DNA from: DASUZD01 sp036377055
GTDB lineage: Bacteria; Actinomycetota; Thermoleophilia; Gaiellales; Gaiellaceae
Direction: 5' to 3'
Assembly (NCBI GenBank): GCA_036377055.1
Contig: DASUZD010000188.1
Span: forward strand, 1 to 8,512
Length of the DNA: 8,512 bases
Shown here: one piece after another, positions 5,340 to 8,512 of the stretch
Position numbering within the stretch: the first letter of the stretch is position 1
Layout of the letters: every line of letters starts with the position of its first letter
Made by a program: the position numbers and the translations under genes
The notes under the pieces: generated by a model
Databases searched by the model: none
What the model saw: the letters and a program-made list of their open reading frames with translations, nothing else
Told to the model about the DNA's origin: nothing

Positions 5340-6785
5340 ATGGAGCCGCTCGACGAAGGACTGACCCGGCGCGACTTCGTCGCGCTTGCCGCCGGGCTTG
5401 CGGCGCTGCCGGTCTTCGGGACTGCCCGCCCCGCCGTCGATCCGCGCATCCGTGCACTCGAGCGGGCGGTACGCGGGCCGGTGATCACCCGCGGGACGCC
5501 GCGCTACGAGAGCGCCCGAAGGATCTTCGACAGCCTCTACGACTCGGTTCGGCCGCTCGCGATCGTGCAGCCGCTCGACACCTCGGACGTGAGCCGCGTC
5601 GTCCGGTGGGCGCAGTCGACCGGCGTGCACATCGTCGCGCGCTCCGGCGGCCACAGCTACAGCGGGTACTCGACGACGCCCGGCGTCGTGGTCGACCTTT
5701 CGCGGCTCGCGGGGGTGCGCGTCACTCCTGGACGAGCCGTCATCGGCCCGGGAGCCCGTCTCGGGAACATCTACGACGTCCTCGGTCGGCACGGACGCGC
5801 GATTCCGGCCGGGACGTGTCCGAGCGTCGGGATCGGCGGCCACGCGCTCGGCGGTGGGTTCGGCCTCGCGTCCCGCGCGTGGGGCCTGGCCTCGGACAAC
5901 CTCGTCTCCTGCCGGATCGTGACCGCCGACGGCGCCGTGCTCGTCGCCGACCCGAGCCGCCACAGCGACCTCTACTGGGCCTGCCGCGGCGGCGGAGGCG
6001 GCAACTTCGGGATCGTCACGGAGCTCGTCTTCCGGACGCACGCGGTCGACCAGGGGTCGTACTTCGTCGGGACCTGGCCGTGGGCGCAGGTCGAGGACGT
6101 GGTCGCGAGCTTCCTCCGCTGGGCTCCGACCGCGCCGGACGCGCTCGGCTCGATCTGCCGTCTCGCCACCGGGCCCGGCGGCCCGACCGTCCAGGTGTTC
6201 GGCCAGTTCCTCGGGACCGAGACGCGGCTGAAGGAGGCGCTCGCGACGCTCCACCCACCCGCGCAGAAGCTCGTGATCGCGCCGTCGTCGTGGCTCGACC
6301 TCGTCCGCCGCTGGGCGGGCTGCCTGGGGCACACGCTGCCCGGATGCTCGGCGCCCGGCCACCAGGCGTTCGTCGGCGCCTCCGACTACGTCCGACGCGT
6401 TCCCTCGGCCGCCGAGCTGGCCGCCTTTCGTCGTGTCGTCGAAGCGCGCGGCTCCGAAGGCGGGGCGCTGCTGATCGACGCGTACGGCGGAGCGGTGAAC
6501 CGCATCAGCCCGACCGCGACGGCGTTCGCCCACCGGCGCGAGCTCGCGTCCATCCAGTACTTCGCGGCCGGCGAGGCTGCATCGGCCCGCGCCTGGGTGC
6601 AGCACTCTCGGGCCGCCCTCGCCTCCGCCGTCTCAGGCGCCGCCTACGTGAACTACATCGACCCGAGCCTCCGGAACTGGCAGCACGCGTACTACGGCCC
6701 GAACCTCGCGCGCCTAAAGCAGGTCAAGCGCCGATACGACCCGCACAACCTGTTCCACTTCGCACAGAGCATCCCGCTGCACTGA
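5340..6785 (+). CDS. Tat-exported FAD-linked oxidase, berberine-bridge (BBE) type
   Basis: The 481-residue protein starts with a twin-arginine signal: TRRDFV at 9-14, then a hydrophobic stretch to about 26 and likely cleavage near GTA (27-29). It should therefore fold in the cytoplasm with its flavin and be exported. The FAD-binding 4 (PCMH) domain spans about 70-235. RSGGHSYSGY at 101-110 supplies His105, and GTCPSVGIGGHALGGGFG at 158-175 supplies Cys160; these are the positions that bind FAD through two covalent bonds in the family. The C-terminal BBE motif is at about 436-479: YVNYIDP, then YYGPNLARLKQVKRRYDPHN. Relatives oxidise sugars, alcohols or secondary metabolites and reduce O2; the substrate cannot be deduced. 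The ATG is supported by the Tat signal. Its neighbour upstream is also exported, so a shared extracellular role is possible but unproven. It converges with the gene ending at 6811. Confidence 0.93.
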   Translation: MEPLDEGLTRRDFVALAAGLAALPVFGTARPAVDPRIRALERAVRGPVITRGTPRYESARRIFDSLYDSVRPLAIVQPLDTSDVSRVVRWAQSTGVHIVARSGGHSYSGYSTTPGVVVDLSRLAGVRVTPGRAVIGPGARLGNIYDVLGRHGRAIPAGTCPSVGIGGHALGGGFGLASRAWGLASDNLVSCRIVTADGAVLVADPSRHSDLYWACRGGGGGNFGIVTELVFRTHAVDQGSYFVGTWPWAQVEDVVASFLRWAPTAPDALGSICRLATGPGGPTVQVFGQFLGTETRLKEALATLHPPAQKLVIAPSSWLDLVRRWAGCLGHTLPGCSAPGHQAFVGASDYVRRVPSAAELAAFRRVVEARGSEGGALLIDAYGGAVNRISPTATAFAHRRELASIQYFAAGEAASARAWVQHSRAALASAVSGAAYVNYIDPSLRNWQHAYYGPNLARLKQVKRRYDPHNLFHFAQSIPLH

Positions 6786-6810
6786 CGACGGCCGTTCGGT
6801 GCCGCGCAGG

Positions 6811-7203
6811 TCAGAGGCACGCGTACACGCCGCCCGAGCTCGTATACGGGTTCGGCGTCCCGCTTCCGAAGACGACGAGCTGAGCGTCTGACCGAAAAGC
6901 GCCGTAGAGGATCCCGTAGCGATCCATCGAGAGGATCGGTCCGGCGCCGGCGTTCCCGACGAAGACGTAGCTCGTCTCGACGGTCTGACAGAGACCGCCA
7001 CCGAGCGCGTAGACGTCGTCGACGAAGCAGACCGTGCGTGACGAGCCTGGTCCGAGGGCGCCGGGTGGCGCGGGCGCGACGATCCGGGGCGTGAAGCCGC
7101 AGATCGTCCGCGACGAGACGATCGTCGCGGCCGACGCCGATTGAGCGACCACGGTGGCCGCCGCGGCGACCACGACGACTAGGGCGAGGAGACGATTGGA
7201 CAT
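6811..7203 (-). CDS. Small secreted protein with four cysteines, function unknown
   Basis: The 130-residue protein has a clear Sec signal peptide: MSNRLLALVVVVAAAATVVAQ with ASA before a cleavage at about residue 25/26. The mature part is about 105 residues, rich in Gly, Ser and Val, with cysteines at 35, 59, 72 and 129. An even number of cysteines in an exported protein suggests two disulfides. I recognise no family. The ATG at 7203 is chosen because a perfect AGGAGG (7213-7208) lies 4 bases upstream and the signal peptide begins there; a TTG further upstream in frame would add residues that do not look like a signal. It lies downstream of dtd on the same strand with a 120-base gap, so it probably has its own promoter, and it converges with the FAD oxidase 25 bases away. 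Confidence 0.75.
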   Translation of the reverse strand: MSNRLLALVVVVAAAATVVAQSASAATIVSSRTICGFTPRIVAPAPPGALGPGSSRTVCFVDDVYALGGGLCQTVETSYVFVGNAGAGPILSMDRYGILYGAFRSDAQLVVFGSGTPNPYTSSGGVYACL

Positions 7204-7323
7204 GGTTCCTCCTGGCGGGCGGAGAAGGACGGCGACCAAGGATGGCCCGAGAGGAGACGGCGGCCCACTGGCCGTCGGGCTGGTCCGCGCGATACGGCAG
7301 GCCAGGCCGGCGCGGGTGCGCGG
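7204..7323 (-). other. Intergenic region between dtd and the four-cysteine protein gene
   Basis: This is the longest non-coding stretch in the window. It holds the AGGAGG ribosome binding site at 7208-7213 and a short inverted repeat, GACGGC (7256-7261) with GCCGTC (7271-7276), that could form a hairpin in the leader of the downstream gene or after dtd. No U-run follows it. I do not see a convincing promoter. Confidence 0.35.
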
Positions 7324-7761
7324 CTACACCTCGAGCACGATCGTGACAGGGCCGTCGTTGATCAGCTCCACCGCCATGCGCGCGCCGAAGACCCCTGCCT
7401 CGACTCGCAGCCCGAGGTCCCGGAGCACATCGCAGAAGCGTTCGTAGAGCGGTTTCGCCTGCTCGGGTGGCGCGGCCTCCGTGAAGCTCGGGCGGTTGCC
7501 CTTGGCGGTGTCCGCGATCAGCGTGAACTGGCTCACGACCAGGGCTGCGCCGCCGACGTCCACCACGCTTCGGTCGAAGCGGCCTTCCTCGTCCGGGAAG
7601 ATCCTCAGACGCGCGATCTGGCCCGCCAGTCGGTCGGCTTCTGCCTCGCCGTCTCCTCGCGCGACGCCGAGTAGCACGCAGACGCCGCGACCGATCTCGC
7701 CCACGACGGCGCCCTCGACTGTCACGCGCGCCTGGCTCACCCGCTGCACGACGGCTCTCAC
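7324..7761 (-). CDS. dtd: D-aminoacyl-tRNA deacylase
   Basis: DTD hydrolyses D-amino acids (and glycine) from mischarged tRNA, a cytoplasmic proofreading function that protects translation. The 145-residue protein is of normal length and starts MRAVVQRVSQARVTVEG, as family members do. It carries the active-site SQFTL at 77-81, GNRPSF at 88-93 and the Gly-cisPro motif NDGPVT at 135-140 near the C-terminus. The start is GTG at 7761; an in-frame GTG at 7962 would add residues antisense to the lipoprotein gene and is not family-like. No Shine-Dalgarno is visible, but GATAGT lies 6 bases before the GTG, in keeping with a leaderless transcript. It is divergent from the lipoprotein gene with only 27 bases between start codons. 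Confidence 0.96.
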   Translation of the reverse strand: MRAVVQRVSQARVTVEGAVVGEIGRGVCVLLGVARGDGEAEADRLAGQIARLRIFPDEEGRFDRSVVDVGGAALVVSQFTLIADTAKGNRPSFTEAAPPEQAKPLYERFCDVLRDLGLRVEAGVFGARMAVELINDGPVTIVLEV

Positions 7762-7767
7762 CGCAGT

Positions 7768-7773
7768 ACTATC
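7768..7773 (-). promoter_or_regulatory. Possible -10 element of dtd
   Basis: On the minus strand GATAGT (4 of 6 matches to TATAAT) sits exactly 6 bases before the GTG start of dtd, so the transcript could begin at the start codon. It overlaps TACTAT on the plus strand (7767-7772), another -10-like hexamer, so the two divergent genes may share promoter DNA. No clear -35 is seen. Confidence 0.3.
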
Positions 7774-7776
7774 GCG

Positions 7777-7782
7777 TACCGT
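7777..7782 (+). promoter_or_regulatory. Possible -10 element of the lipoprotein gene
   Basis: TACCGT fits TANNNT and is followed by exactly 6 bases and the GTG start at 7789, again the leaderless arrangement. An alternative -10, TACTAT at 7767-7772, would give a leader of about ten bases. There is no Shine-Dalgarno before the GTG, which favours the leaderless choice. Confidence 0.35.
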
Positions 7783-7788
7783 CGGCGC

Positions 7789-8229
7789 GTGCGGTACGTG
7801 CTCCCCCTCCTCGCGCTCGTGCTCCTCGCCGGCTGCGGCTCCTCCAAGCGCGCCGCGTCCAGATTCGACCGCGCCGAGATGATCCGCTGCCTGCGCGCCG
7901 GCGGCAGCTCGTTCGCGCAGGCGGGCGGCGGCGTCGTCCGGCTCGACGTCGGCGGGGAGCACCGGTTCGCGACGCTCGCCGAGGTGGACGTCGCCTTCGG
8001 CCGCGACTCAAAGGACGCGCTCGCGCGGCTCCGCGCCCGCTTCTTCTTCCGGACGAACCAGAAGGCGAAGCCGTTCGTGCACGGCCGCTACGTCGGGAAC
8101 GTCGCCTACGCGATCACGACGCTGCCGTTCTCGAAGCACGGCCCGAAGGGGCTGGACGCGGCGCGCGCCCGCGTGCGTGCGAAGGCGAAGCATCTCGTCG
8201 AAGGCTGTCTCGCCCGGTCGCGGGCTTAA
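7789..8229 (+). CDS. Small lipoprotein, function unknown
   Basis: The 146-residue protein begins MRYVLPLLALVLLAGCGSS, a lipoprotein signal peptide with lipobox LAGC at 13-16, so Cys16 would be lipidated and the protein anchored outside the membrane. The mature part is basic, with two further cysteines (in MIRCLRAGG and VEGCLARS), and no family is recognised. GTG at 7789 is chosen because it gives the full signal peptide and no earlier in-frame start fits the narrow gap to dtd. It converges with the TPR gene across 30 bases, where a short CGGA/TCCG repeat (around 8235-8248) is the only structure seen. Confidence 0.8.
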   Translation: MRYVLPLLALVLLAGCGSSKRAASRFDRAEMIRCLRAGGSSFAQAGGGVVRLDVGGEHRFATLAEVDVAFGRDSKDALARLRARFFFRTNQKAKPFVHGRYVGNVAYAITTLPFSKHGPKGLDAARARVRAKAKHLVEGCLARSRA

Positions 8230-8259
8230 CGCGGCCGGAATGAATCCGCCCGCGCGTCG

Positions 8260-8512
8260 CTAGCTGAGGTCTCGGATCCGGCCCGCGTAGAGCTCGCTCG
8301 CGGGCCGGAGCGAGCTCGCGAGCTTGTAGTGGCCGTTCGCTTCGGCGTCGCGGCCCTGCTTCTCGAGGCAGCGGCCGAGGGCGTAGTGGGCGTAGTCGTC
8401 GGCCGGCGAGAGCTCCAGCATCTTCCGGAACTCGCTCTCCGCCTCGGCCCAGCGGTGGATGCGGAAGTAGGCGATCCCGAGCGCCTCGCGGATCGACGCC
8501 TTCTCGGGCTCG
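8260..8512 (-). CDS. TPR-repeat protein, C-terminal part (5' end outside window)
   Basis: The last 83 residues of a larger protein are visible on the minus strand, ending ...YAGRIRDLS before a TAG at 8262-8260. They contain tetratricopeptide repeats. ALGIAYFRIHRWAEAESEFRKMLELSP is one full 34-residue-type unit (read as ALGIAYFRIHRWAEAESEFR then KMLELSP). AHYALGRCLEKQGRDAEANG with HYKLASSLRP is the next. The pattern of small and aromatic residues (G/A-Y-F, W-A-E-A, L-G-x-C) is typical of TPRs, which mediate protein-protein contacts. Full length, other domains and location cannot be seen. It converges with the lipoprotein gene and is not obviously related to it. Confidence 0.88.
   Translation of the reverse strand, partial: EPEKASIREALGIAYFRIHRWAEAESEFRKMLELSPADDYAHYALGRCLEKQGRDAEANGHYKLASSLRPASELYAGRIRDLS

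Noticed and set aside
5310..6605. A 431-codon open frame on the minus strand
   Set aside because: It is antisense to the FAD-linked oxidase and shows only low-complexity charged sequence without domains.
5606..6883. A 425-codon open frame on the plus strand overlapping the oxidase
   Set aside because: It is an out-of-frame Arg-rich shadow of the oxidase gene.
7762..7962. GTG at 7962 as the start of dtd
   Set aside because: The added residues lie antisense to the lipoprotein gene and are not DTD-like; the family starts at MRAVVQRV.
8230..8259. Bidirectional terminator between the lipoprotein and TPR genes
   Set aside because: Only a 4-bp CGGA/TCCG repeat with a 5-base loop is present and there is no T-run on either side, too weak to call.
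1..8512. tRNA, rRNA, CRISPR, insertion sequence, phage or toxin-antitoxin genes
   Set aside because: I looked for these and saw no cloverleaf, direct-repeat array, transposase or terminal inverted repeats anywhere in the window.

Overview
The window is uniformly very GC-rich DNA with compact gene spacing. It carries the conserved bacterial block rimP-nusA-ylxR-infB on the minus strand, then a set of ordinary accessory genes. Base composition, the actinobacterial-looking NusA and IF-2, frequent GTG starts and apparent leaderless promoters suggest a high-GC actinobacterium, perhaps of the Thermoleophilia/Gaiella type. That placement is inference from sequence style only.

Minus strand, 1-3970: reading in the direction of transcription (right to left) come a VOC-family protein (3970-3548) and an EamA/DMT membrane transporter (3544-2720). 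An 82-base spacer follows, holding two stacked hairpins and a run of eight U. Then come rimP (2637-2197), nusA (2192-813), ylxR (826-572) and the 5' part of infB (579-1, cut by the window edge). The last four are tightly packed or overlapping. They encode a ribosome maturation factor, a transcription elongation/termination factor, a small RNA-binding protein and translation initiation factor 2. The hairpin-plus-U structure sits directly before the rimP ribosome binding site, so it looks like an attenuator for the whole operon.

Plus strand, 4052-6785: a secreted beta-propeller-like protein is followed after 43 bases by a Tat-exported FAD-linked oxidase of the berberine-bridge type with both covalent-flavin residues. 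A perfect 7-bp hairpin overlaps the stop codon of the first gene.

6786-8512: a small secreted four-cysteine protein (minus), D-aminoacyl-tRNA deacylase dtd (minus), a small lipoprotein (plus, divergent from dtd across 27 bases), and the 3' end of a TPR protein (minus, cut by the window edge).

I see no RNA genes, CRISPR, insertion sequences or phage genes. No wholly new system is evident. The points most worth a second look are the rimP leader terminator, the probable CTG start of ylxR, the Cys/His motif at the NusA C-terminus, and the repeated placement of a -10-like hexamer 6-8 bases before start codons.
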